A stretch of 64,000 nt of DNA, from NCBI RefSeq assembly GCF_002929375.1, contig NZ_PJIP01000010.1:1-64000 (forward strand). Direction: 5' to 3'. Below, piece by piece: positions 9,174 through 16,685 of the stretch. This stretch comes from Arthrobacter sp. DWC3. Lineage in GTDB: Bacteria > Actinomycetota > Actinomycetes > Actinomycetales > Micrococcaceae. The position numbers and the translations under genes were made by a program. The stretch's first letter is position 1, and the number at the start of each line of letters is the position of its first letter. Under the pieces are notes generated by a model, which was not told the origin of the DNA, made no database searches, and was given only the letters and a program-made list of their open reading frames with translations.

Positions 9174-9185
9174 AGAGTCATTATG
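9174..9185 (-). promoter_or_regulatory. -10 box of the ctaE-qcrCAB operon (leaderless)
   Basis: On the minus strand CATAAT (9185-9180) is followed by exactly 6 bases and then the GTG of ctaE. This is the geometry of actinobacterial leaderless promoters, where transcription starts at the first base of the start codon. Confidence 0.6.
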
Positions 9186-9309
9186 TCCCCAAGAACATCA
9201 CGATCACCAACGCGAAATGGCCCTCCGAAGCGCGTCCCCGTGCCGCGGGGAGCCCCAACGCCCGGATTTCCGCGGAAGTTCCCCGTGATGACTTTCTACA
9301 ATTCGTAGA

Positions 9310-9321
9310 TAATCTGGGACG
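9310..9321 (+). promoter_or_regulatory. -10 box of trpD (leaderless)
   Basis: TAATCT (9310-9315), a TANNNT hexamer, is followed by 6 bases and the GTG of trpD; no Shine-Dalgarno is present. The promoter is divergent from that of ctaE. Confidence 0.6.
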
Positions 9322-10383
9322 GTGAGCCTGACAACGACCCCCGACGGGGCGCAACCGACCTGGCCGTCGATCTTCTCCTCCCTCCTGTCAGGGACGGATC
9401 TGACCACGGCGCAGAGCCGCTGGGCGATGGACGCCATCATGGCGGGCGAGGCCAGCCACGCCCAGATCGCGGGGTTCCTGATCGCCCTGCGCGCCAAGGG
9501 CGAGTCGGTCGGCGAACTCGTCGGTCTGGTGGAGGCGATGCTCGGACGTGCTCACCGGATCGAGGTCGGCGGGCCCACCCTGGACATCGTCGGGACGGGC
9601 GGCGACGGACTGAACACCCTGAACATCTCCACCATGGCGTCGCTCGTCGCCGTCGGAGCCGGTGCCACGGTGGTCAAGCACGGGAACCGCGGGGCGTCGT
9701 CGGCGTCCGGCGCGGCCGACGTCATCGAGGAGCTGGGGGTCCGGCTCGATCTGGCCCCGGCCGACGTCGCCAGGACGGCCGAGCACGCGCGGATCACGTT
9801 CTGCTTCGCGCAGGTCTTCCACCCCTCGATGAAGCACGTGGCCGTCCCGCGGCGGGAGCTCGGGGTGCCGACCGCGTTCAACTTCCTCGGACCGTTGAGC
9901 AATCCGGCGGGGGTCACGGCGCAGGCGCTCGGCTGCGCCGACGCGAGGATGGCACCCCTGATGGCGGGTGTGCTCGCGGCACGGGGCATCCGCGCCCTCG
10001 TCTTCCGGGGCGACGACGGCCGGGACAAGCTCACCACCAGCGGGTCCTCGACGGTGTGGGAGGTCCGCGACGGCCGGGTGCAGGCTCATCAGGTGCACCC
10101 CGGGGACTTCGGGCTCGCCGCCGTTCCCGTGGACGCACTCCGCGGCACCGACGCGACGGGCAACGCCGCGGTGGTGCGGGCGGTGCTCGCCGGACACCCG
10201 GGACCGGTACGCGACGCCGTCGTCCTCAACGCCGCGGCGGGTCTCGTGGCGCTCGACGACGTCGCCGAGGGGGCACTCGTGGACCGGATCGGGGCAGCCA
10301 TGGACCGGGCCCGCGCCTCGATCGACTCGGGTGCCGCGGCCGGTGTCCTCGAGCGCTGGGTCGAGGTCACGCGGTCCTACTGA
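9322..10383 (+). CDS. trpD: Anthranilate phosphoribosyltransferase
   Basis: 353 residues. The conserved phosphoribosyl-pyrophosphate site [15 protein letters not shown] is present near residue 90, and [21 protein letters not shown] and [12 protein letters not shown] follow in the family order. It transfers anthranilate to PRPP in tryptophan synthesis. It is isolated from other trp genes, and its position beside the qcr/cta cluster is common in actinobacteria. The GTG start is supported by a leaderless promoter rather than a ribosome binding site. Confidence 0.96.
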   Translation: MSLTTTPDGAQPTWPSIFSSLLSGTDLTTAQSRWAMDAIMAGEASHAQIAGFLIALRAKGESVGELVGLVEAMLGRAHRIEVGGPTLDIVGTGGDGLNTLNISTMASLVAVGAGATVVKHGNRGASSASGAADVIEELGVRLDLAPADVARTAEHARITFCFAQVFHPSMKHVAVPRRELGVPTAFNFLGPLSNPAGVTAQALGCADARMAPLMAGVLAARGIRALVFRGDDGRDKLTTSGSSTVWEVRDGRVQAHQVHPGDFGLAAVPVDALRGTDATGNAAVVRAVLAGHPGPVRDAVVLNAAAGLVALDDVAEGALVDRIGAAMDRARASIDSGAAAGVLERWVEVTRSY

Positions 10384-10421
10384 CGAAGGGCCGCTCCGGC
10401 AGCGCCCCGTCCGCTCGTCAG
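10380..10421. terminator. Possible bidirectional terminator between trpD and the Lrp-like gene
   Basis: CTGACGA (10380-10386) and TCGTCAG (10415-10421) are perfect inverted repeats enclosing a smaller GGGC/GCCC stem. The structure spans the stop codons of both convergent genes. Confidence 0.4.
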
Positions 10422-10699
10422 CTGTCGAAGCCGAGGGAGAACGCGGCGTCGAGGTCGTGCTGCGAGTAGGAGCGGAAGGCGATCTGCGTGGTGGTGGACC
10501 GGATGCCCTCGATCTTCGAGAGGCGGTCGGCGATGACGTCCGCGAGGTCCTCGTGCCGGGGGACGCGGGCGATCGCGATGAGGTCCCACTCGCCGGTGAC
10601 CGAGTAGACCTCGCTGATGCCCTCGATCTCGGAGATGGCCTGTGCACTCTCGGGGATGCGCGCGGCGTCGGTCTGGATGAGGACGAATGCGGTGATCAT
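10418..10699 (-). CDS. Stand-alone Lrp/AsnC ligand-binding (RAM) domain protein
   Basis: 93 residues consisting only of the Lrp/AsnC effector-binding domain (RAM fold); the DNA-binding helix-turn-helix is absent. The sequence opens MITAFVLIQTDAARIPESAQ and contains ISEVYSVTGEWDLIAIARVP, the typical ligand-dimer interface with the conserved GEWD/GxxD turn. Such single-domain proteins may modulate full-length Lrp proteins or bind amino acids directly. It converges on trpD, a neighbour that could make it an amino-acid sensor, but that is inference. Confidence 0.92.
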   Translation of the reverse strand: MITAFVLIQTDAARIPESAQAISEIEGISEVYSVTGEWDLIAIARVPRHEDLADVIADRLSKIEGIRSTTTQIAFRSYSQHDLDAAFSLGFDS

Positions 10700-10729
10700 T
10701 GCATGCCTTTCAGGTAGGGACCTCGGCCC

Positions 10730-11146
10730 TTACGCTACCGGTCGGCGCCGACGCCAGCCGACCACGCGCGCCACGGCCCGCGGCACCACCAGGAGGACGC
10801 CGAGGACGAGCAGGGTGACGAGCTGGAAGCTGAGGGCCACGCCGGCTCCGGAGAGGGCGCGCAGCGCGAGGCCGCCCGCGACGGTCCCGAGCCACAGGAC
10901 GACGCCGGTGGGCCAGGGCAGGGCGGGGGAGCGCCACGCCCGCGCCACGAGGGACGTGAGCGCATAGGCGAGGAGGAACGGCCAGGCCGTCTCGAGGACG
11001 CCCGCGATGGTGACACCGTGCTCGTGGGTGCGGCGACCGGACGCCGCGAACGCCAGGACGAGGAGCACGTCGGCGCTCCACCAAGCGAGCGGCGCGGCGC
11101 TCCGCGGCCGCCGGGTCTTCGGGCGGACAGGGGTGCGACGGGCCAT
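10730..11146 (-). CDS. DUF3054 membrane protein
   Basis: 138 residues with four membrane helices after a basic N-terminus. The segment ADVLLVLAFAASGRRTHEHG, followed by a Pro-rich WRSPALPWPTGVVLW region, is the recognisable DUF3054 pattern (small actinobacterial and haloarchaeal membrane proteins of unknown role). A TAGGCT hexamer ends 6 bases before the ATG with no Shine-Dalgarno, which suggests a leaderless transcript. It lies on the same strand as the Lrp-like gene, 30 bases upstream, and may be cotranscribed with it. Confidence 0.85.
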   Translation of the reverse strand: MARRTPVRPKTRRPRSAAPLAWWSADVLLVLAFAASGRRTHEHGVTIAGVLETAWPFLLAYALTSLVARAWRSPALPWPTGVVLWLGTVAGGLALRALSGAGVALSFQLVTLLVLGVLLVVPRAVARVVGWRRRRPVA

Positions 11147-11242
11147 ACGGCCAGCCTACTGGTTGTCGATGCCGGAGCCGTGGACTACATTCGGGCCACG
11201 GTCCGGCCGACGGCGCGCGGACATGAGCGAAGGATGTCCGCG

Positions 11243-11704
11243 ATGGGATCGATCACCCCGTGCCTCTGGTTCGACGGCGAGGCCGAGGAGGCCGCGATGC
11301 TGTACACGTCGGTGGTGAGGAACTCGCGCATCGTGAACGTGGCCCGGGCCGGACAGGACGACGGTCCCGCGCTCACGGTCTCGTTCGAGCTCGACGGCCA
11401 GCCGTTCGTGGCCCTCAACGGCGGTCCGCAGTTCTCCTTCACGGAAGCCGTCTCGTTCCAGATCTCCTGCGCGGACCAGGCCGAGGTGGACCACTACTGG
11501 ACCGCCCTGACCGAGGGCGGCGAGGAGAGTCGGTGCGGCTGGCTCAAGGACCGCTACGGCCTGTCGTGGCAGATCATCCCCGCGGTGCTGCCCCGCCTGA
11601 TCGGCGGCGACGACGCCGAGGGTGCGCAGCGTGCCATGGCGGCCATGCTCGGGATGACCAGGCTCGACATCGCGGTTCTCGAGGCGGCCTACAGCGGCGC
11701 CTGA
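11243..11704 (+). CDS. VOC-superfamily protein (PhnB / 3-demethylubiquinone-9 3-methyltransferase-like)
   Basis: 153 residues. ITPCLWFDGEAEEAAMLYTSV at the start, FVALNGGPQFSFTEAVSFQI in the middle and CGWLKDRYGLSWQIIP near the end are the characteristic strands of the PhnB-like vicinal-oxygen-chelate family. Despite the name, these are generally not ubiquinone methyltransferases; their substrate is unknown. ATG 11243 has AGGA 8 bases upstream; ATG 11234 is an alternative adding MSA. Confidence 0.87.
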   Translation: MGSITPCLWFDGEAEEAAMLYTSVVRNSRIVNVARAGQDDGPALTVSFELDGQPFVALNGGPQFSFTEAVSFQISCADQAEVDHYWTALTEGGEESRCGWLKDRYGLSWQIIPAVLPRLIGGDDAEGAQRAMAAMLGMTRLDIAVLEAAYSGA

Positions 11705-11712
11705 CGGGTGCC

Positions 11713-11834
11713 TCATACGGCGGTTGGGACAGTTGGGCGCGTGTGGGAGGGGACAGCTCCCCGATGTCCTTCCGGTAGATCTCGTGCACAGGGCCCGGTG
11801 CGTCGGAGGGATCGACGGTGCGGAGGATCGACAT
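11713..11834 (-). pseudogene. Remnant of a carboxymuconolactone decarboxylase (AhpD-like) gene
   Basis: Reading the minus strand from an ATG at 11834, preceded by GGAGAGG, gives MSILRTVDPSDAPGPVHEIY and then RKDIGE, which resembles the N-terminus of AhpD/CMD-family proteins (MSIxRTV-x-EATG-x-EMY). The expected next motif, VPSHTR, appears only in another frame, indicating a frameshift, and the rest of the roughly 180-residue protein is missing; the region ends at the stop codon of the convergent VOC gene. A small unrelated protein cannot be ruled out. Confidence 0.45.
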
Positions 11835-12020
11835 GCTCGTCACCTCTCCGGGGGGCACCGGTACGTCCTCCGTCGTCGCGAGCGGCCGGTCCCGACGGAC
11901 ACAGCCTGCGCACAGCACCGCGAAAGCCGCGCCACATGCGGACCGGTGAGGGTGGTCGAGGGTCGGAGAGGCCCGGTCCACTGCAACGGCCGCGGAAGAG
12001 CGGCAGATCGAGGAGACATC

Positions 12021-12548
12021 ATGATTCAGCGGAGGAAGATCGCACTGGGCATCGGCGGGGCAGCCCTGGTGGCGGCGACGAGCCTCGGGATCGCGGGCAT
12101 GGCCAGCGCGACGACGGCGACGCCCGAACCGTCGGCGAGCGCTTCGGCCACCCCGGGTACCGAGGGCCGGGGTGGCGGGTCCGGTCGGCACGGCGGAGGG
12201 TTCGACGCCGCAGCCCTGGCGGAGAAGCTGGGGGTCGAGGAGAGCGCGGTCGAGGATGCTCTGCAGTCGGTGCGTGGGAGCGCGCCGTCCCGGGAGGACA
12301 CCGACGGGAAGCCGGACCGCGCGGCGTTGCAGTCCGGGCTGGCCGCTTCCCTCGGGGAGGCACTCGGCGTCGACGAGGCGACGGTGCAGGCCGCCCTCGA
12401 CGCGCTCGAGGCGGAGCAGCGGGAGGAACGCTCGGCGGACCTGCAGGAGAGGCTCGACGCCGCCGTCGCGGAAGGCTCCCTGACCCAGGAGGAGGCCGAC
12501 GGCGCCGCGAAGGCCGTGGAGCTCGGCCTCCTCGGCGGGCATCACTGA
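12021..12548 (+). CDS. Secreted protein of unknown function
   Basis: 175 residues with a clear signal peptide (RRK, then hydrophobic residues 7-30, with probable cleavage after MASA). A Thr/Pro/Ser and Gly-rich linker follows. Then come two similar acidic helical units, AALAEKLGVEESAVEDALQS and LGEALGVDEATVQAALDALE, which look like an internal repeat of about 60 residues. The C-terminus ends HH. GAGGAG lies 6 bases before the ATG. Comparable repeats occur in many actinobacterial exported proteins without known function. No catalytic motif is visible. Confidence 0.75.
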   Translation: MIQRRKIALGIGGAALVAATSLGIAGMASATTATPEPSASASATPGTEGRGGGSGRHGGGFDAAALAEKLGVEESAVEDALQSVRGSAPSREDTDGKPDRAALQSGLAASLGEALGVDEATVQAALDALEAEQREERSADLQERLDAAVAEGSLTQEEADGAAKAVELGLLGGHH

Positions 12549-12549
12549 C

Positions 12550-12594
12550 CCTGCCGCCACATCACGGAGCGGGACCGTTCCGTGATGTGGCAGG
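12550..12594 (+). terminator. Strong hairpin after the secreted-protein gene
   Basis: CCACATCACGGA pairs perfectly with TCCGTGATGTGG (12 bp), extended by CCTG/CAGG below a small bulge. It starts two bases after the stop codon. Confidence 0.75.
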
Positions 12595-12715
12595 CGCCGT
12601 TGCGGAACGGTCCTGTCCTCGATGCTCCTGTGCAGGGATGGCCGCGCCGGTACGCTCGTCGCACACGGGGATCCACCCGACGAGCAGCGCAGTCCTTCCA
12701 GCCCGAGGAGCAGCC

Positions 12716-13270
12716 ATGACCACCCTGCAGAACCGCCCGCACACCGCCCTCATGGTCATCGACGTCCAGAACGGCGTCGTCGCCGGCGCCCACGCGAGGG
12801 ACGCGGTGGTCGCGGCCATCCACGGCCTCGTGGGCAGGGCGCGCTCCGAGTCCGTGCCGGTGGTCTGGGTGCAGCACGCCGATGCCGACCTGGAGGTGGG
12901 GAGCCAGTCCTGGGAGATCGTCCCGGAGCTGCAGCGGCTGGCGTCCGAGCCACTCGTGCACAAGACCTACGGGGACGCCTTCGAGGGCACCGATCTCGAG
13001 GAGGTCCTCGCGGCGGCCGGGGTCGGCAGGCTGGTGGTCTCGGGCGCCCAGACGGACGCGTGCATCCGCTCCACCATCCACGGGGCGTTCGCCCGAGGGT
13101 ACGACGTCACGCTCGTGGGTGATGCGCACACCACCGAGGACCTGAGCGCGTACGGGGCACCGACCCCGGACCAGGTCATCGGACACACGAACATGTACTG
13201 GCAGTACCAGTCGGCGCCCGGGCGGACGGCGGGCGTCGTGTCGGCCGGCGAGGTCGCCTTCGGCGCCTAG
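12716..13270 (+). CDS. Isochorismatase-family cysteine hydrolase
   Basis: 184 residues. The catalytic triad of the family is visible: Asp in ALMVIDVQNG (about residue 17), Lys in LVHKTYGDAFEGTDL, and Cys in VSGAQTDACIRSTIHGAF. The family includes nicotinamidase, isochorismatase and N-carbamoyl-amide hydrolases; the exact amide substrate cannot be inferred. GAGGAG lies 6 bases before the ATG. The gene is flanked by the terminator of the preceding gene and a cardiolipin-synthase remnant on the other strand. Confidence 0.92.
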   Translation: MTTLQNRPHTALMVIDVQNGVVAGAHARDAVVAAIHGLVGRARSESVPVVWVQHADADLEVGSQSWEIVPELQRLASEPLVHKTYGDAFEGTDLEEVLAAAGVGRLVVSGAQTDACIRSTIHGAFARGYDVTLVGDAHTTEDLSAYGAPTPDQVIGHTNMYWQYQSAPGRTAGVVSAGEVAFGA

Positions 13271-13275
13271 GGCCG

Positions 13276-13552
13276 GCCACGGGTCCCGGTGTGCGACGGC
13301 GGCGAGGACCTGCGGCCGCTCCAGCACCCGCAGGTTGGACCGGCGCTGGGCCTCCCTGCGCTCGCGGGGGAGCCGCCCCACGCCCACGAGCAGGAAGGCC
13401 AGGGCTCCGAGGAGCGGGATGAACACGATGGTCAGGACCCAGGCGATCGCCGCCGACAGCTGCCGGTTCGCGGAGACGTAGACCGTCGCCGCGAAGCCGA
13501 GGACCACGTGGGCTACGCCGAGGACCGTCGCGACGACGGCAGGATCGGTCAC
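13276..13552 (-). pseudogene. 5' fragment of a cardiolipin synthase gene (PLDc N-terminal domain only)
   Basis: The minus strand from 13552 encodes two membrane helices and the stretch NRQLSAAIAWVLTIVFIPLL, then LLVGVGRLPRERREAQRR, which is the characteristic N-terminus of actinobacterial cardiolipin synthases (normally about 480 residues with two HKD motifs). After about 90 residues the frame simply continues as antisense of the isochorismatase-type gene, and no HKD motif follows. The catalytic part has therefore been lost. A functional short PLDc_N membrane protein is the alternative reading; the nominal open frame runs to 12542. Confidence 0.55.
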
Positions 13553-13645
13553 GGCCCACCCGCCGATCGCCCCATGCTCGGCCCTCCGTTCCGCCCCATG
13601 CCTGTCGGTGCCGTCATGCTACGGGCGGGCCGCTCCCTCCCGCCC

Positions 13646-13667
13646 GGTATGGCGCCGGTATGGCGCC
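13646..13667. repeat. 11-bp direct repeat, two perfect copies
   Basis: GGTATGGCGCC occurs twice head to tail in the 308-base gap between the cardiolipin-synthase remnant and the AraC gene. Apart from this and the iteron-like repeat at 13786-13839, I see no gene in this gap. Confidence 0.8.
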
Positions 13668-13785
13668 GGACTGATGCCGGCCGGTCGCCCGATCGGGTGG
13701 TGCGGCCCGGTGGGGGTCGCCGCCGCCGCCCCGAGCGCGCAGAATCGAACGGACGGATCCTGAGGAATCGGGACCCCGGTACCAC

Positions 13786-13839
13786 GGGGGCATCGAAGCG
13801 GGGGATCGAAGCGGGGGATCGACAGCGGGGGTCGGCAGC
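13786..13839. repeat. Four tandem 13-14 bp repeats upstream of an AraC gene
   Basis: Four units begin with GGGGG and share an ATCGAAGC-like core (GGGGGCATCGAAGC, GGGGGATCGAAGC, GGGGGATCGACAGC, GGGGGTCGGCAGC). They end 21 bases before the ATG of the AraC gene, so they could be operator iterons or simply replication slippage. Confidence 0.75.
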
Positions 13840-13860
13840 GGGACGGGAGACGGAGCGGGT

Positions 13861-14892
13861 ATGCCGGGAGACGTGCCACCGGAGGTGCTGGAGGGCCTGA
13901 CGTTCGTGCTCGGCAGCGACGGACGCTGGGTCTGCCCCGGCGTCGACGGCCTGTCCCTCTCGCCCGCGGACGGCGTGGACCCGGAGGTGACCGTGCGGGC
14001 GAAGGCCGTCGGAGGCATGGTGGTCGCCGCGACGACGCAGACCGCCCTCCGGGTGACGGCGGAGGCGGTGGGCCTGCGCGGGATGACCTACATGGGGTTC
14101 GCGGCACGCGGACGGGCGCGGGCCGTGCCGCCCGGCTCCGCCGCGGTGCCGCTGCAGCAGGGGGAGGCACTGATCCTCACGGAGCCGGTGTACCTGGTGC
14201 TGGAGAGCGGGGTGCCCACGCGCTGGATCCACCTCCTCGTGCCGTCCGCGCGCCTCCGGGAGCGCGGCGTGGAGTTGAGCACCGGTGAGTGTCTGGTCAG
14301 GCGCGGGGCGCTCGCGGGCCCCGTCGCCGCCTTCGCCTCGGCCCTCATCGACGCGCAGGAAGGCCGGACTGCCGTCAGCACGCTGGTCTCGGCGCGGGTG
14401 CTCGAGAACCTGCTGGTCGCCGTGTGCGGTGACGGCCTCGACGATGCGGATCCCCGCGCGGACCAGCGCCGGCGGCTGCGCCGAACCGCGATCGACCTCA
14501 TCGACGGGTCCTTCGGTGACCCCTCGCTGACACCGGCCGTGGTGGCCGAGGCGGTGGGGGTGTCGCTGCGCCACCTGCAGCGCGCCTTCGAGGGCAGTGG
14601 GACGAGCATCGCCGCGGAGATCAGCGAACGCCGCACCGACAACGCCTGCATGCTCCTGGCGGCGCCGGCGTCCCGCGAGTTGACGGTGAACGAGATCGCC
14701 CGCCGATCGGGGTTCTCCTCGGCCTTCGAGCTGCGGTCCCGCGTCCGCGCGAGGTTCGGTGTCTCGCCGTCGGAACTGCGGCGCACCCTCGGCGCCGACG
14801 GGTCACGCCGAGGGCAGCAGGACATGCGACGGGCCGAGCAGCCGGTAGGAGGACGTGGGGATCCCGAAGTGGTCGTCGAACGCGGCACGTAG
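13861..14892 (+). CDS. AraC-family transcriptional regulator
   Basis: 343 residues. The N-terminal half is an AraC-binding-like cupin region (family TAVVAxx not clear). The C-terminal third holds the two helix-turn-helix motifs: SLTPAVVAEAVGVSLRHLQR, then ELTVNEIARRSGFSSAFELR, ending FGVSPSELRR. GGAG lies about 6 bases before the ATG. The last 45 codons run past the natural end of the domain and are antisense to the convergent AraC gene, so the true ancestral stop was probably lost. The second regulator at 14803-15750 is a paralogue in inverted orientation. Confidence 0.88.
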   Translation: MPGDVPPEVLEGLTFVLGSDGRWVCPGVDGLSLSPADGVDPEVTVRAKAVGGMVVAATTQTALRVTAEAVGLRGMTYMGFAARGRARAVPPGSAAVPLQQGEALILTEPVYLVLESGVPTRWIHLLVPSARLRERGVELSTGECLVRRGALAGPVAAFASALIDAQEGRTAVSTLVSARVLENLLVAVCGDGLDDADPRADQRRRLRRTAIDLIDGSFGDPSLTPAVVAEAVGVSLRHLQRAFEGSGTSIAAEISERRTDNACMLLAAPASRELTVNEIARRSGFSSAFELRSRVRARFGVSPSELRRTLGADGSRRGQQDMRRAEQPVGGRGDPEVVVERGT

Positions 14893-15750
14893 CTGGCCGG
14901 CGGACGAGAAGCCCGCGCGTGCGGCGATGCGCCGGTCGGTCCGGTCCGGGCCCGTGAGGGTTTCGATGAGCGTCGCGGCGTACTCGCTCCTGGCCCTGCG
15001 GATCTCGAGCGCGATCGTGGTGCCCGACCCCTCGAAGCTGCGCTGGAGGTGGCGCAGGGAGACGTTCAGCTCGAGCGCCACCAGGCGGGGGCGGAGTGAC
15101 GGGTCGGTGAAGCGGTGTTGCACCACGGCCATAGCCCGGGAGCGGAGGATGCCCCGCAGCGTGGCGCTGTCCACGCTCGGTGGCTCGGATTCGAGCAGTG
15201 TCCCGACGAGGAGTTCGACGAGGCTCCGTTCCGCCGCACGGGCCGCCGGGGCGGACGCCGCGGGAGGGGAGCGGTGCAGGGCGTACGCGAACTCGCGGAG
15301 CGGTCCGCGCAGCGCGCTGCCGGTGCAGGTCTCCACCAGGCCGCGGGGCAGCCGGATGCCGCGCCGTGAGAGCACCTGCAGGGGGAGGGTGATGAGCAGG
15401 ATGGTGGCCGGACCGCCGTCGTGCAGGGTCAGCGCGCCGACCACCGCAGCGACACCGCCGCGCTCGACGGCGATGGGCTGTCCCCGGCCGCCGCGCACGA
15501 GGGCGGACCCCGAGAGGACCGCCGCCACCTGGACCGTGCCCTCTCCCGTGGGAAGCTGCCGCGGCGCGCCCGACGCGACGGCCAGGCACGTGAGCACCAC
15601 GTCGCCGAGGACCGTGCGACGCTCAAGGGTCGCCGCGCCGCTGCGCCGGGCGGGAAGGACGGGACGCACATCCGTCGCGCCGGAGGCGAGGTGGGCGGAG
15701 ATGCCTGCCCTCCGGGGCGGTAGGACCCGGGTCCCCGACTGCACCGCCAT
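14803..15750 (-). CDS. AraC-family transcriptional regulator (paralogue of its neighbour)
   Basis: 315 residues with an N-terminal AraC-ligand-binding region and a C-terminal AraC DNA-binding domain (VALELNVSLRHLQRSFEGSG, then RIAARAGFSSAGQLRAAFDD). The helix-turn-helix is strikingly similar to that of the convergent neighbour (VSLRHLQR-A/S-FEGSGT shared). The start at 15750 has AGGGAGGG 5 bases upstream; the longer frame from 15813 lacks such a site. The 3' ends of the two genes overlap by 90 bases. Confidence 0.88.
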   Translation of the reverse strand: MAVQSGTRVLPPRRAGISAHLASGATDVRPVLPARRSGAATLERRTVLGDVVLTCLAVASGAPRQLPTGEGTVQVAAVLSGSALVRGGRGQPIAVERGGVAAVVGALTLHDGGPATILLITLPLQVLSRRGIRLPRGLVETCTGSALRGPLREFAYALHRSPPAASAPAARAAERSLVELLVGTLLESEPPSVDSATLRGILRSRAMAVVQHRFTDPSLRPRLVALELNVSLRHLQRSFEGSGTTIALEIRRARSEYAATLIETLTGPDRTDRRIAARAGFSSAGQLRAAFDDHFGIPTSSYRLLGPSHVLLPSA

Positions 15751-15960
15751 AGCTGCCCTCCCTCCCGGACGTCCCGCGGTCCGTGCTGCGGCCCGCGAGT
15801 ACTCGTGGCGCACTCGGAGCCGTCACCGATACCCCATGGTGTCGGCGAGGAGGGCGCCGCCGTATCACCTGGACCGGGTGATTCAGCGCCACCGCACACC
15901 GTCCCGGCGGTCCCGTGGGCGGACCACGGCGAGGCGGACCACCCTGGGACGGGGCGATTC

Positions 15961-16002
15961 GGTGCAGGGAACTTGGTGCAGGGAACTCGGTGCGGGCGGC
16001 TC
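15961..16002. repeat. 14-bp tandem repeat at the 3' end of the MOSC gene
   Basis: Two near-identical units (GGTGCAGGGAACTT, GGTGCAGGGAACTC) and a degenerate third (GGTGCGGGCGGCTC) lie head to tail. The third overlaps the MOSC stop codon, so repeat-number change would alter the C-terminus. Confidence 0.75.
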
Positions 16003-16573
16003 AGGGGAGGCGCGAGGGTCGCAGCACGGAGGGGTGATCCGCCCTGCCGGGATCCAGCGGCACGGGACTCACCAGTACCGCCGGCCCGCGGTGGAGTGTC
16101 CCGCTGCCGAGCGGACGGCACCGCAGGCCGCCCCTGCCGCGCATCGCCTTGTGCGCGCCGGGGGCGAGCACCCTGTCCATCCAGGCGCAGGGGTGGGCCT
16201 GCCGCCCGCCGTGGACGGCGACGGCCGTGCCGCCGGACTCCAGGACGAAGTCATGACCGATGAGCGGCACGAGTTCGGCGCCGCGCAGCACCACGTTGCG
16301 GCGGGGGAGCAGCGGGTCGAAGGGGCCGGCGCCCAGTTCGGCGGCGATGGCCTCCAGCGACTCGACGGCGAAGAGCGTCATCGCGCCGTCCATGTGTGCC
16401 GCCTTGCCGAAGAACCGGTCGCCGACGATCCCCTTCCCGGCCACCACGTCGACGCTCGCGGCGTCGACGGTGGGCACGTCCGCTGCGCCGTCCTGCGCAC
16501 GGCCGAAGTAGGCGTGCGCAGGAGACACGAGCAGGTGCAGGATCTCGACGTCGTACCGGAACTCGTGCGTCAT
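16001..16573 (-). CDS. MOSC-domain protein
   Basis: 190 residues. VEILHLLVSPAHAYFGR at the start, GIVGDRFFGKAAHMDGAMTL and NVVLRGAELVPLIGHDFVLE in the middle, and HPCAWMDRVLAPGAHKAMRG with its conserved cysteine are typical of MOSC domains (the C-terminal domain of molybdenum-cofactor sulfurases, thought to bind or carry sulfur). It lies 112 bases downstream of the sulfur-acquisition operon on the same strand, so it may be the distal member. A TACCGT hexamer 7 bases before the ATG instead suggests its own leaderless promoter. Confidence 0.87.
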   Translation of the reverse strand: MTHEFRYDVEILHLLVSPAHAYFGRAQDGAADVPTVDAASVDVVAGKGIVGDRFFGKAAHMDGAMTLFAVESLEAIAAELGAGPFDPLLPRRNVVLRGAELVPLIGHDFVLESGGTAVAVHGGRQAHPCAWMDRVLAPGAHKAMRGRGGLRCRPLGSGTLHRGPAVLVSPVPLDPGRADHPSVLRPSRLP

Positions 16574-16685
16574 GGCCCCCACGGTAGTCCCCCGCCGTCG
16601 TCCGTGGGGACCGCAACGGTCCGTGCTGCTGGTCGCGCTGTCGTCCGTCCTGCCGTTCGTGGCGCCGGTGGCGCTGCGGGGCGGT

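Noticed and set aside
12542-13552. A 336-residue minus-strand open frame covering the isochorismatase-type gene
   Set aside because: Only its first 90 residues look like a real protein (cardiolipin-synthase start); the rest is antisense of a confident gene and has the Arg/Pro/Ala bias of a shadow frame.
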